From Marsupella aquatica (lineage: Eukaryota > Marchantiophyta), in assembly GCA_973895155.1 (NCBI GenBank), contig OZ316891.1:18848001-18912000 (forward strand): 64,000 nt of DNA, in the 5' to 3' direction. Shown here piece after piece: positions 9,001 through 20,322 of the stretch. The notes below the pieces were generated by a model that was given only the letters and a program-made list of their open reading frames with translations, was not told the origin of the DNA and made no database searches. A program made the position numbers and the translations under genes. Positions within the stretch are counted from its first letter, which is position 1. Each line of letters begins with the position of its first letter.

Positions 9001-12000
9001 GTCATTACAGGCTAGTGAAAACAAACTAAAAAAAAAACTTTTATATAACAATTTGAAAAAAAGCTATGGCCATTTGCTTAATCTGGCCAAAAGCCATCAT
9101 CTCTGACTTTGAAACTCATAGTATATTGTATAGTTGTAAAGGCGAACAAGTTTAAACCCGTGAGTAGAGTTCCCGCCCTGTGGCCCATAACTTATGCAGG
9201 AGCCACAAGTCCAACAGGCAGGCATAGCGGCACTCATGCCCAGAGCGCGTTGACCCCGTTTCCCGAACTCTGAAGCGCTGACATTTTCCTCCGACTTTAT
9301 CTCGTAAATCGCTGCAGAGTTCAGAGTTGTCAATAGTGAATGGCAGATGGCCAGCTAATCCCATTAATCAAGGTTTGTCTTTCTGATGTTTTGTCCTGAG
9401 AATAAATTCCTTCTCGTGCTCACAGGAGTCACAGGCCCGAGAACAGTAACTCAGTAACAGCAGCGAGCGAAAACACAGCCACAGTTAGTAGTGCTTGCTC
9501 TCGTCCTTGGGTGAGGAAAGATTTCAGTCCCCTCTTTCATGGTCATCATATGAAGATCTTCGGACTGTAGTAGAGTGTAACTCATTGTAATCTTTGGAGG
9601 CAAAAACCCCTATGACTGTGGTGCTGTACTGGAAAGCACGAAGCACAGACACGAGCAACCATTTTTACTAGTTTTACAGTGCAAAGCACATGATCAGTCA
9701 CGCTCATTTCCTTTGATCCGTGTACTGTGCATTGCAAGTCATGCTCTTCGTCCGTCACTCTCGAGCTGCAAGCGCTGACTGAATGAATGCTGTAAGTTTC
9801 TCAGGTTTCTCTGATTGGAAGAAATGGAGGCAAATGAGCGAGATGTGATGTATGCTTGTTGGATGTGTCCGATTCCTGAACTTTGCCTTGACATTTCAGT
9901 TTTACTCGGTTATGACGAGTGTCGGCAACTCCGCATACTTACAGAGTCCGAGAGGGCGACCGCAGAGAGAATGATCTGCCCCGATTGTCAGAAACGAAGC
10001 TGCCAAGTTCCAACCCAGAGACACGCTCAGACCTTCCAAAACTCCAGTAGCTTTCAAGTGCTCTCCTGTAGATAATAATGAATCAACAAAGTTTATAAAC
10101 AAACCCTGGTGGCTGCCTACTTATTGGGCAAGGGGGTGGGGCAGCATAGCAGAAATGGCTTCCAGGGCCCAAAACTGGGTACCGAAGCCTTATTTTTATG
10201 CTGAACCAAGGTCTCATCAATTTCTCAGAGCTCGTTTGAGACAGTGAAGAAGAGCGAACCAAGACTCAACGCATGCAGAGCCTCGTAGAACTAAATTACA
10301 AGCATCTCAGGTAGGTCACAGTCCAAAGGTTCGCCAGATGTTGGTAGCTCCCTTCTTGCGTAGGAGCGTTCATACCAAACCCCTGACTTGCCTTTACTGA
10401 CGTCTACGTTGCCTCGATTTCCTGTGCCAGTTCAATTAAATGTCTTCCTGCAAGGAAATGGCTGCTGTTGAACTTGACCTGGTTCTTCTCACAGACTGAA
10501 ATCCAGAGTGATTGCTTGTAGATCAAGCTGGCTGCTGAGTTCTCACAGATTCCCAAATGCTTGACGGGTTTGCTCTAGAAGAAAGCGACGAATCATCTTC
10601 TCCATGATCGATGAACTGTGCTTCAAAAGGGTCAATCTTGAATCGGAGAGCTGTGGACGGAATACTCTGCATCGGGAGGCGGCAGTAGCTTCAACATGAA
10701 TAAATAGAGTAGCGGAACAAAATTTGATGAACTGTCCATCGTACTTCGTCTAGAAATCTCAATGTGGCTGTAGAAATCCTTGGAATGTTGCTGTGGAAAT
10801 TGACAATTTAGAAAGAACAGCAGCTGGGATTGAATTTCTAATCCTACGCAGTTTTAATATTACTTGACGGACCAATTTTTTACTCAAGCTGGAAGTCTTC
10901 TCGTGTTGCGACAGTGCTCTAGACTGACGACAAACTTCATCTGTCTAGTCTGCTTCGCATTCCGTTGCGTGTTTCTGACTGATGCCCCAATTTTTTGTAC
11001 AAGTAAAGCATGAAAACAGGGCATTTCGCTCGGACACGACTGTATCTCCAAATTCGAATCAACGAACTCTCCCAGACATCAAGGCAAGATCTATCAAGGC
11101 CGACAAAAAAAAAGACATCCTAAGGCCAACGGCCATCCCTTAATTGAAGGTAGGTCCGATGGAAAGGCTCAAGCGGGTGCAAGATAAGTCCAAACAACGG
11201 GAAATCAGGGAAATTCAGAGAACCTCAGAACCGAGAGTGGGAACTTTGGGAAGAGATGCAGGTGACCTACGCCATCATTATGTTGCAAATTGTCCCTGTT
11301 CAAGATAATAATTATGGACTTACCCAGTCCAGCCGTGCCCACCCCGTTCAATTGTTCAATCTTCTTTGCTTGTTGTCAACACCGACAACAACGTGTTTCA
11401 TAATTATCCCGCGTGTTGCCACTCTGGTACCTCCATGGCTCCATCCTTGCCTTCCCTAGAGCGATGGCTTTCCGAACTTTCCTCCGCATCTTTTGGACAA
11501 GACGCATCGACTTAGGTTTTCAGTTGAAACTCCTTGGGAACAAAAAGATAAGTAACGTTTGAATGAACTCAAGGAAAAAGAGAAGCATTGTGCAAGTTCG
11601 AATCATTATGCACCAACAATTTGTCTCCAGTCACTAATAGAAAAAGAAAAGTCCACCTCACCTCCAGGACAGGTGAGAGGGGTGGGGAGGCATGCACCTT
11701 GGCTCCATGAATAGACCTGAAACCCAAAAGATACACCAAAAAAACACCATCCTCAGGAACAGGAAAAAGTAGTGAGTTAAAAGCTAAAGCAAAAAACTGA
11801 CCAAAAGAAATCAAATCCCACCTCTTTTGCACATCATACAACTCCTACCCGTGCTCATATGTATGTTTCCTATGCCCGTTGCTGTAGTGAGGTATAGCTA
11901 GGATACCTATTATGTTTTTATAATGAGGGATCCCGCCTTTTTTCATCATCCATCCCAATACAAAAAAGCTTCTGGAAAGATCCAGAGTTGTTGGATTCAA

Positions 12001-12380
12001 TCGGCTGTTTTCTCTGACCATTGCTTGAGAAAATGTGCACCGTTGGTACATATGTGCTTCTTGCTACCCCATAAATGTCCCGGCCCTACTCCCTATGAGC
12101 TGGCCCTATTTGTGTCGTGCAATGCACAGGCACATGGCTTGTTTGACATAATAATATGGTATAACCTGCACAGGTGCCACTATTCCTAGTAGTGTGTCAT
12201 ACATAGGCCCCCTTTGGATATACTAGGGGAGAGTTGGCCCTCTCCCCTCTTTTCCTTCCCTTCATTGAGTTCCTTTGCCATTGGGATCATGTTCCTTTGC
12301 CATTGAACCCCAATTTAAGGAAAACCAAACTTTGGAAATTCCAAAAATCACTAAATATTATTATTTTAATAAAAAGGGGG
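9001..12380. other. Intergenic stretch, no gene recognised
   Basis: Open frames are short, at most 90 codons, and overlap on both strands. None shows a domain or a consistent exon chain. Near 12185-12224 a segment with CCTAGTAGTGTGTC and GGATATACT resembles 35292-35330 in the same orientation; the meaning is unclear. Confidence 0.45.
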
Positions 12381-12573
12381 CGACATGACGCGTGGCTGTG
12401 CGTGAAACCCTGAAAATGACTGCAACGTCACATTTTAACCAATCCAACTTGACGGGACCAAGAGACATGCTCACGCGAATAATAATAATAGAGAAATAAA
12501 TCTTTGAGATCCTTTATATATGATAACCTGTATATAAGGAGTTTACAAATAGTTTCTAGAACGACAATACAAA

Positions 12574-13302
12574 TTAATCTGATCTCATGCCGACTATTAT
12601 TTTGGAAGCGTCCAAAATTGGGCGTCTATTAAATTGCTCTACTAGATATCTATCTCCATGCCTCTGAATCACAGGGTCTTCCCATAGAGTATGATTATAA
12701 TCATAATCTCTAAAAATAGATTTAACTGGCCAATCTGGATAATCTCTTCCATTGGCAATGACAAGCGGCTCACAAGAGTTTGCTAGCTTGCTAAGATACG
12801 GAATCAGCAAGTTAATCAGGAAACTGTCGTCGACCGACCCAAAATATTTGGGCGGAAATAATGATCCAACAACAGGATCTAAACAAGCATGAAATGCATC
12901 GGATTCGATAAGCATTATATTTTGCTGCAGATACGCCTTTGTATAAATTCCAACCTTCTCAAAACACTTCAAAAATATCCGCTTATTTGATGTCACCCAA
13001 TCGCATAAGTAACAATGAGACTGATCCCAAATATACTTAAATGAGGCCATTTCCATCGCAGTCAAAATAGATGCTAAAATCTGATCTAAAAGGTTCTTCC
13101 CAAGAGAGGACCAGATCCCTACATCGAAATTCTCAAAATAGAATCTCAAGAATTTGTGAAGATGAGGCCTTGGAAAAATGTATATATTCCCAATCCGAAT
13201 TCCAGTTGAGACCGCCATCAGTCGGGAATGCGGTGCAGTGTAACAGAGTAGATGCTCCATGTCTAAAACTATGAGCCCATTTTCTCTGCTGCAATGAATC
13301 TC
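12574..13302 (-). CDS. FCP1-like HAD phosphatase domain, copy 3 (degenerate catalytic motif)
   Basis: The exon starts after TTCTCTACAG (acceptor at 13303-13305) and is open to the stop at 12574, about 240 residues. The FCP1/SCP pattern is recognisable. GLIVLDMEHLLCY stands where the catalytic DxDxT/V should be. FPRPHLHKFLRF and FDVGIWSS match the helix and 'TAS' region. FKYIWDQSHC is the W-containing strand, IMLIESDAFHA replaces the usual I-x-I-D-D-S, and DDSFLINLLIPYLSKL matches the C-terminal helix. The second catalytic Asp is Glu and the ID-D pair is lost, so phosphatase activity is doubtful. The upstream intron contains an island palindrome near 13348-13367. It may be the last part of one long gene or a separate tandem copy. 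Confidence 0.6.
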   Translation of the reverse strand, partial: EIHCSRENGLIVLDMEHLLCYTAPHSRLMAVSTGIRIGNIYIFPRPHLHKFLRFYFENFDVGIWSSLGKNLLDQILASILTAMEMASFKYIWDQSHCYLCDWVTSNKRIFLKCFEKVGIYTKAYLQQNIMLIESDAFHACLDPVVGSLFPPKYFGSVDDSFLINLLIPYLSKLANSCEPLVIANGRDYPDWPVKSIFRDYDYNHTLWEDPVIQRHGDRYLVEQFNRRPILDASKIIVGMRSD

Positions 13303-13394
13303 CTGTAGAGAAACACAAGAAGATGCATGAGCCCGTATGAATGGAGTCATGCGAATGGTCGCGTCACATATTACAGAGACAACATCCTCTACAC

Positions 13395-14096
13395 TCTGGC
13401 CATTGATAAGTGACGTCTATTGAAGTGCTTGATAAGAACTTGATCCGCATGTCTCTGCACATACAGATGCTCCCATATATCCTCGTTCAGATCCCAATCT
13501 TGATGTAGATTTCTAATCGACCAGATGGGATAATCGAACTTGTTAGCGAACGCAAGACAAAGCCCTGAATTTGATAGCTTTCATAAATATGGAATGAGGT
13601 CATCCCTCAAAAAGACATCATCCAACGATCCTTGAAACGACTTAGCGAACAATAATCCGCATACAGCTGTCTGGCATGTATGGGAAGGACAGGCATCAAT
13701 CTGGATTATATTCTTTGGTCGATAATCTTGAAACATATCACGTAGTCTCTCGATAGATTTGAAGACAACAATCTTATAATTTTTCTTCACATAACCAAGA
13801 TTCCAACAATGATCCCTCGTGAACACATATATCAGCTGCGACAGGTCGGTGCTCGACAACACCTCTGAAAGTATCTGATAAACCAGTTTATTGTCAAGAA
13901 TAGACTAGACCATCACATCAAAATGATCATAACATAATTTTATAAGATCATGAAGATGCAGCCTCAGAACGACACATAGAGATCCGATACGAATTCCAGG
14001 TGTCGACTTGAGCTGAGGAGTATATTTTGAAACAGAGCACAGGAAGTTTTCTAGTCCTAAAACTAGAAGTTGACGCGACCTGCTCCACTTAGACAC
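13395..14096 (-). pseudogene. FCP1-like domain, copy 2 (two in-frame stops)
   Basis: After the acceptor TTTACAG the frame reads VSKWSRSRQLLVLGLENFLC and aligns along its length with copies 1 and 3. A TAG falls where copy 3 has Trp in FDVGIW, here FDVMV then stop. A TGA falls where copy 3 has Ser in PYLSKL. The expected catalytic DxDxT region is LGLENFL, so the first Asp is also lost. Beyond the stops the same frame continues to about 13395 and ends near a GTGTAG donor-like site. Both stops are single-base changes from sense codons, so this is a decayed tandem duplicate. Its flanking introns hold palindromes at 14143-14161 and 13348-13367. Confidence 0.65.
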
Positions 14097-14221
14097 CTGT
14101 AAATGAACAATTTGATTCTCATATTATGCAATTGCAAACAACCACGCGACCGGGCGCGTCACTCCCAAAAGTTCAATTTCAATCAATTTATAAATAATAA
14201 TTGATAATAAACAATAAATGT

Positions 14222-15127
14222 TTACTTATTGGACTTATCCCGGGCTTCTATAGCACGGTCTTTTTCGGCAGATAAGTATTTCATAAATTCGTCAAACTTT
14301 TCTAAATGGTCTTTATTCCCCTGATTACGAATGATCACATTTCTCCTCCAAAGATTTGTCTTATCAATATAATCTTTCTCAAGATTTTCTTGAGAGAACG
14401 TTGGAATCCCATATCCACTAAGGAGCTCGCGGAATGTCAACTTGTCAATTGACATGTCGCATAGATATGGATATAGTTTCTTTCTAAAAAATAGGTCATC
14501 ATCGAGCCCAGAATATGCATCGGGATACAGCGATGAATAGAAATCATTAAGGCTTGTCTTATATGCAGCGTCATCGATAAGAATGACATTCTCGATGTTG
14601 TAATCTTTAATATCGGCGGCAATGTCCAAGAGACATTTGACAAATAAGGGGATGTCATTATTATTCTTCCCAATAAGTCGAGTTGATTCTTGTCCCCATA
14701 TAAATTTAATACGTTTCAAAACTTCGGGTCTTAGTATCAGCCTTACACAAGATAGAATATTCCATTTGAACATGCACGACCAGATCACAATGTCGTATAG
14801 ATCTTCCACCTTCTCAAGAAATTCCATTAAATCAGGCCTTGGATAGATAACCTTGTGCATCTGTCTCACACCCCTTGACCGAATGGGCATCCCAGGGCTG
14901 ATCTTCTTTGACCAGATAAGTACCCGATTCAGATCAAAAATTACAAGTCTCTTATGAACCGGTGACTTCTTTGCCGATGGATTAGGCGCCATCTGTACGT
15001 GTGATTTTTGTGCCGCAGGGTTTGGAGAACGGACTAGAACGGTCTGTTTGTTTCCCGCCTCCGGACGATCACCAGACTTTCGGACTGGTGCCTTCGATAC
15101 TTGATCAGGGGGTTTCGGGATAGGCTT
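14222..15127 (-). CDS. FCP1-like HAD phosphatase domain, copy 1, spliced to the Ulp1 exon
   Basis: The exon begins after TTTTACAG at 15128-15130 with KPIPKPPDQVSK, a Pro/Lys-rich linker. From about residue 60 the FCP1/SCP fold follows: RLVIFDLNRVLIWSKK (catalytic motif, DxN instead of DxD), YPRPDLMEFLEKV, YDIVIWSCMFKW, IKFIWGQEST, NVILIDDAAYKTSLND, and DDDLFFRKKLYPYL. It ends TAA at 14222 after SNK. FCP1-type enzymes remove phosphate from Ser in the RNA polymerase II tail using the first Asp as nucleophile. Here that Asp and the ID-D pair are kept but the second Asp of the motif is Asn, which would impair catalysis. The 86-bp intron joining it to the Ulp1 exon is in frame and carries a palindrome at 15162-15180. 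Confidence 0.75.
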   Translation of the reverse strand, partial: KPIPKPPDQVSKAPVRKSGDRPEAGNKQTVLVRSPNPAAQKSHVQMAPNPSAKKSPVHKRLVIFDLNRVLIWSKKISPGMPIRSRGVRQMHKVIYPRPDLMEFLEKVEDLYDIVIWSCMFKWNILSCVRLILRPEVLKRIKFIWGQESTRLIGKNNNDIPLFVKCLLDIAADIKDYNIENVILIDDAAYKTSLNDFYSSLYPDAYSGLDDDLFFRKKLYPYLCDMSIDKLTFRELLSGYGIPTFSQENLEKDYIDKTNLWRRNVIIRNQGNKDHLEKFDEFMKYLSAEKDRAIEARDKSNK

Positions 15128-15213
15128 CTGTAAAACATTAAGAAATGAAAATAAGTTTATAATGCGAACGGTCGCGTGACTACAAAGAGAGACACTGAAA
15201 TGAAGTGTATTAC

Positions 15214-16003
15214 CTGTACAAGACGGTCGTTCAGTGCTGGAATTCTGCCAGAAATGTCAATCATAGTAGCACGGATCCCGGTAACTAGGTTACTTATGGA
15301 TGTCGGCTTGCGGAAGTCCATGTCAAATAACGACAAGACTATCTCCCTACAGAATTTCTCAATTTGATCCGCGGCAAAATTAATTTCATTTCCTTGACAC
15401 AAGCACTTGGCGTATCTCAAGATAAACACACCACAACTGTGGCTGTCACTCTGGTGAGGAATATCAATCCGATATATCCGTTCCCAACCTGAGAGATCCA
15501 AGTTGACACCAGTTCTCCAGCCAATTTCGTCGGCGTAGTACTTCCCAACAATATCTAGCACCCCAGGATTTTGTCGATTATGAACTAGAGAATCTAGGTA
15601 CTCCAGCCGTTTCTCCTTCGGATACAAGACTACCAATGACCAATGTTCTTTCACAGCATTGTGTACTGGAAAGACTTGTTTGTCGTAATCACTGATTTTT
15701 AGCGGAAACTCCTTTGTCCAAGCTGCTCTCTCCTCGTCGAAAATGGTAGGATCCATGGAGAGAAGCTCAAAATGGTGTGTTTGGAAGAATTTGACAAGGT
15801 CTGACTTTCCAACTCTATCGAGAATCAGTTCGAAAAAACTCAAATAACCGTTAATTATATCATCGGTGAGCAACTCGCGCGGTCTCAGACACATCATATG
15901 TTTCCTCTTGAATGAGTGTTGTAAGAACTTGGTCAATTAGCTCTTCCATATCCTTAGAAGGATCAAGGCATTGATCTATTTGACTAGCCAAATTTTCAAA
16001 AAA
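15214..16003 (-). CDS. Ulp1-family (C48) cysteine protease domain
   Basis: The exon starts after TTTTTTGCAG. Its first part, FFENLASQIDQCLDPSKDME, is in a different frame from the protease, so a single-base indel near 15.92 kb is likely. The protease frame contains CLRPRELLTDDIINGYLSFF, EHWSLVVLYPKEKRLEYLDS, and IDIPHQSDSHSCGVFILRYA. These supply the C48 catalytic set: His in EHW, Asp in YLD, Gln and Cys in Q-x5-C-G. Known family members remove SUMO or related modifiers; several plant transposon groups carry captured Ulp1 domains. The exon ends ...NDRLVQ at a GTAATA donor and joins the FCP1-like exon in frame. The catalytic residues are intact despite the probable frameshift. Confidence 0.8.
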
Positions 16004-16307
16004 CTGCAAAAAACAGAGATTTCAGTACGCCTTCAAATAACGTACTGAGGTTGTAGCCTAAGGGTTCTACCTCAGAAAACAGAAACAATAACAAATCAAT
16101 AATAAAATAATGACGTCTATAATAGAAACTTTAAGCTTATAGCTTGCGAATGACCTTTGGATTGGGTGGATCCAGCCTTTTCGCAGCTGATCTCTTGGGT
16201 GCCTCAATCGCAACAACATCCTTCAGCCCTCCTCGAGACCGTAGTGATCGCTCCACCAGACCAGTTTGCGAAGGTTGGAGCGATGAGGCGGGAAAACCTT
16301 CAAATGG

Positions 16308-17994
16308 TTATGGCATTTGATTCAAATATTCCACAATCTGGGAATCCGATTCCAAAATATCCGGTGCCACAATTTCTGCGCGAGTGACCTCTGCAATATA
16401 TCGAGGTCGAGACCACGAACCCGGTCGCGTCAAGTCAGCTGTTAGTCTCTTAACGACTTGAGCCGAGTCTGGTGCCAAAAATGTTCCCAGGTCTTGCACT
16501 CGATTCTCGGAAAAGTGGACATTATTGATGATTGTCTCCATTCTGGATGCAGTGGCAGTCTTCTCCTCGGTAATCAAAAGACTCTTCCAATATTGCAAAG
16601 CAAGGACTGCCTGGACTCGGAGCTGCTCCGATGAATATTTATTCCAATCATCCAACGAGACCGTACTTAAGGGTGGATCATTAAATTCAAACTCTGGGCG
16701 AAGAAAATAGTCTAATATTTTCTTCTTAACTGCAACTGAGGGTGAAGAAGGCTTCTTCAAATTCAGCCTTATTTTTGGTAGACGTTGTGCCTCAGGAATA
16801 AGCGAAAGATCCTTGGCCCTCTCGGCCTCCTTCCTCGCTGCCTCCAGTCTTCCGGCTTCTTCTCTCTCCAGTCTTGCGGAATCAACCTTTTCCGCCTCCA
16901 ACTTCTCCGCCTCCACCCTCTCCGGTCTTGCGGTCTTGTCCGCCATCCTCTCGGCCAGCAGCCTCTCAGCCGCCACACTCTCCGCCTTGGCCCTATTTCC
17001 CTCTGTCACTAAAAGGACTCTCGCAGCCTCCACTTTCTTAGCCTGGGCTTTCTCAGCCTCCGCGTTCTCGGCCTGGGCTTTCTCCGCCTGGGCTTTCTCA
17101 GCAAGGACTCTCGCAGCCTCCGCTTTCTCAGCCTCCGCGTTCTCGGCCTGGGCTTTCTTAGCCTCCGCTTTCTCAGCCTCCGCTTTCTTAGCCTGGGCTT
17201 TCTCAGCCTCCGCTTTCTCAGCCTCCGCTTTCTCAGCCTCCGCTTTCTCAGCCTGGGCTTTCTTAGCCTCCGCTTTCTCAGCCTGGGCTTTCTCAGCCTG
17301 GGCTTTCTCGGCATCCGCTTTCTCAGCCTGGGCTTTCTCAGCCTGGGCATTCTCAGCCTCGGCTTTCTCCTTCTTCTTCGCGGCAGTTGCTTTTCTAGCT
17401 GCTGCCTTTTTCTTCTTAACCTCCTTCTTTTGAAGCTCCTCTTGCCGGGCCGCCTCTTGTCGGGACGCCTCCTCCTGCCGGGCCGCCTCCTTCTTTTGAA
17501 GCTCCTCTTGCCGGGCCGCTTCCTTCTTTTGAAGCTCCTCTTGCCGGGCCGCCTCCTGCTGGGCCTCCTCCAGCCTGGCCTCCTCCTGCCGGACCGCCTC
17601 CAGCCTGGCCTCCTCCTGCCGGGCCGCCTCCTGCCAGGCCTCCTCCTGCCGGGCCGCCTCCTCTCTGGCCTCCTCCTGCCGGGCCGCCTCCTCTCCGTCC
17701 ACCTCATGTCGAGGCTCCTGTGTGGCCTCTTCATCAGAGTCCTCAGCGTCCTCAGAACCCTCCATCTCCTCGCCCTCTTCATTAGCGTCCTCAGCGTCCT
17801 TCATCTCCTCTCCGTCACTCTCTTCATCTCCTCTATTGTCGGAATCTCCGATGTCGTTCTGCGTATCGGTCATCCACTTTGGATCTTGGTCATTGACATC
17901 CCCATCCGTGTCACCTTCCGCGTCACCTTCCCCCTCGCCATCCGCATCACCATTGCTCCCTGCATCCTCAACATTGAAGCCGCAGTCGACTTGA
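16308..17994 (-). CDS. Acidic head and charged coiled-coil repeat exon
   Basis: This large exon of the gene above opens after TTTATTCAG with DQVDCGFNVEDAGSNGDADG. About 90 residues rich in Asp and Glu follow, then repeats of EEAARQEEA and QKKEAARQ, then roughly 30 units built on AEKAQAEK or AEAKKA. The periodicity predicts a long charged helix. The 3' third is non-repetitive (IRLNLKKPSSPSVAVKKKIL, then ALQYWKSLLI). Large antisense open frames across the exon reflect its repeats and are not genes. Confidence 0.7.
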
Positions 17995-19875
17995 TCTGAA
18001 TAAAATCAGATCATTTGATAAGAATGACTCACGCGCATATTCGCGTGAAAAGAAATGTTATGAATGTCCACGCGCATATTCGCATGACGCAATAAAAAGT
18101 AAGAGGTTTCAAAAGTAACTTACCTTGGATTGGCCCACTAGGGTACTCCATTGGTCGAATGTACAATCGATCGGAATCTTTAGAGAGTGCATACTCTTGC
18201 AATAATTGATTACAAATATTATCAGGGATATGTTGTTCGTGGAGGACATCCAAAACATCAGCCCTGAGAGCAGTTACGGATGGACGGTACTTCATTAATT
18301 TATCTATACATTTTTCTATACTAGCCCGTACTGGGTCAATCAATGACAGCGTTGTATCAATTGTCGCCGTGGTGTGTTGCAAGAAACAAGACAACTCCCT
18401 ATGCGTTGCCACAGGGCAGTAATATTTTACATTGGATCCAGCATCCTGTAAAAAAAGCCGAAATTAGTTCACAATATTAATTGAGAATATAATAATCTAA
18501 ATAATCTTAAAATCGAAACCCCAAAATATAAATCTCAAAACTTACCATTAAGCACTGGATCAAGTTTGTTCCCTCACCGAAGCATATAGCCCATTCCCCA
18601 CATTGGACGAATTGACTAACAATACTTTCAAAGAATGGAAGTGTCTTTTCTGGGGAAGGTGTCATGAACTCGCTGCTCTCTTCAAAATTGGCTATCTTCT
18701 CAATATGATATTTGGAGACCAATTGGAACTCGAGGGCTTGTGGATCGCCCATTGTGCTGAAGGCCAAGCTGTGAAAAGCGTAGGTTACAATAAGCTTCTT
18801 CTCCTTCGGCCGCTTCTGAATATAATGGCTATCGATAGCAACGTAGTGTGTACTTCCCTAATTCCCGTTTGATTAAGTAAGACTCAATGGGAGAGGCTAC
18901 AATAATAACCATATGGTGTGGTTTTGCCCCTATCTCGCTAGTAGCACGAAATAACCCCTCATAGAATGAGCAATTTGGCGGACGCAAATCTCCCATTGAT
19001 GAGGGATCAAAATAAATCAAGCTCGCAAGGTTCTTGTCTTCACGTATGATACAGTCTGCAAACCCAACATTTTGTATATCCTGCAGGGATCGCAATTTCA
19101 GCCTCTCACCGACCGGCCGCACTAGTTGGTTTCCTTGACTATCAACTGATTTCTGTATTCCTTCCACCAACCTGTAGAATATAGGGTCGATCTCCTTCAA
19201 CAAATTATCATTACTAATATTTACATTTAAGCACTTCTTCAGATAACCACTCAACGCATCTCTCAACTGCTTCAGCACCATCTTGTCGAGCTTAAAGCGA
19301 TCAATCATTCCTTTAACCCGCAATTTCTGCGCTGAATCTGTCAGACTTTTAAGCTCCGTCCGGGTGGATGTATCCCCGTTGAGTTTACTCAATAATAAAA
19401 TATCAAACTCAACTTCCGTCTTCTTCTTTATACATAATTGCTCCAAACTCATGCTGGTCGTTGACAACACTGGAGCCTCAGAGGACTTCCTCGCCTTCCT
19501 AGATTTCACTTTGATACTTCGGTTTTTGAGTATAGACAGTCTTCCGCTCAACATATATTCCGCTGCCTTTCGAAGAACCGAGTCTGAGCACCCTTGACAA
19601 GAACGGAACGTCTTCTTCAGAAGATGATAAGCACATGGATTATCCGCAATTTTGACGGCGTCCCTCTGTAAAATTCCGTTGTAAATTACAAGCTCTCCTG
19701 TCCTTGATAGTTCGTAGACCTCCATCCACTTCTTGAATATTTCGTCCTCCATTGTAAAGAGAAACGGAGCCAATTCTCCAAATTTCATCATTTTGTTCTT
19801 CCCCATTTGAGCCCATGGGCAAACAAAACTCGTAGCTCTCATAAATACCTGAAAAACAATGGAAACATGACAATT

Positions 19876-20322
19876 CTAAGCTTGACGCGACCATTCGCGT
19901 GACAAAAGTTTAAACGATAATGTGATCGAAGAGGGATATTTATATACCTTCCAATTTGGATGATGATAATGTGATCCAGGCCGCCCAAATGAGTTCCAAA
20001 TATTACGACACTGTCGTACAATGGTGAGAAACTGTCCTTCTTCCATTGATGTTTGATGACAGTGGTTCAGAGCTTTCGATAATCCCATCAAATAAACATT
20101 ATTGTCGTTGTTGAGCGTTGCCCAAAACATTACAGCTTCTACAGTACCGCAAGTGTCTCGTACAACTTGGCTGACTTTGTCGTCCTCTCTCAGCAATTTG
20201 TACGCCATTATTGTGTGCTGGCCTCCGAGTATCCAGAAATGACTGGTCATAATGTCCTCCTCCTTTGGCGATGAATCGTAGGGCGTCTCATTGTAGTCGG
20301 GATCTCTGTCGGCCTCCGACTA
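19876..20322 (-). CDS. ParB-like GGQHT segment downstream of an in-frame amber codon
   Basis: From the TAG at 20320-20322 the frame reads SEADRDPDYNETPYDSSPKE, then HFWILGGQHTIMAYKLLRED, and later NIWNSFGRPGSHYHHPNWK up to the GTATAT donor. GGQHT followed by a helix resembles the G-x-R/H-R box of ParB/Srx-fold domains. The preceding REWNQDYIDRLKNSL resembles their first conserved box (R-x-D-x-L-x-x-SI). In ParB proteins this fold binds CTP and supports loading at palindromic parS sites. Whether that applies here is inference. Confidence 0.45.

Noticed and set aside
11569-11841. 90-codon minus-strand frame
   Set aside because: It is hydrophobic and Leu-rich, with no recognised domain and no splice context.
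16813-17999. Long plus-strand frames (206 and 189 codons) over the coiled-coil exon
   Set aside because: They are antisense shadows of the Lys/Ala/Glu repeats; the minus-strand frame has matching splice sites.
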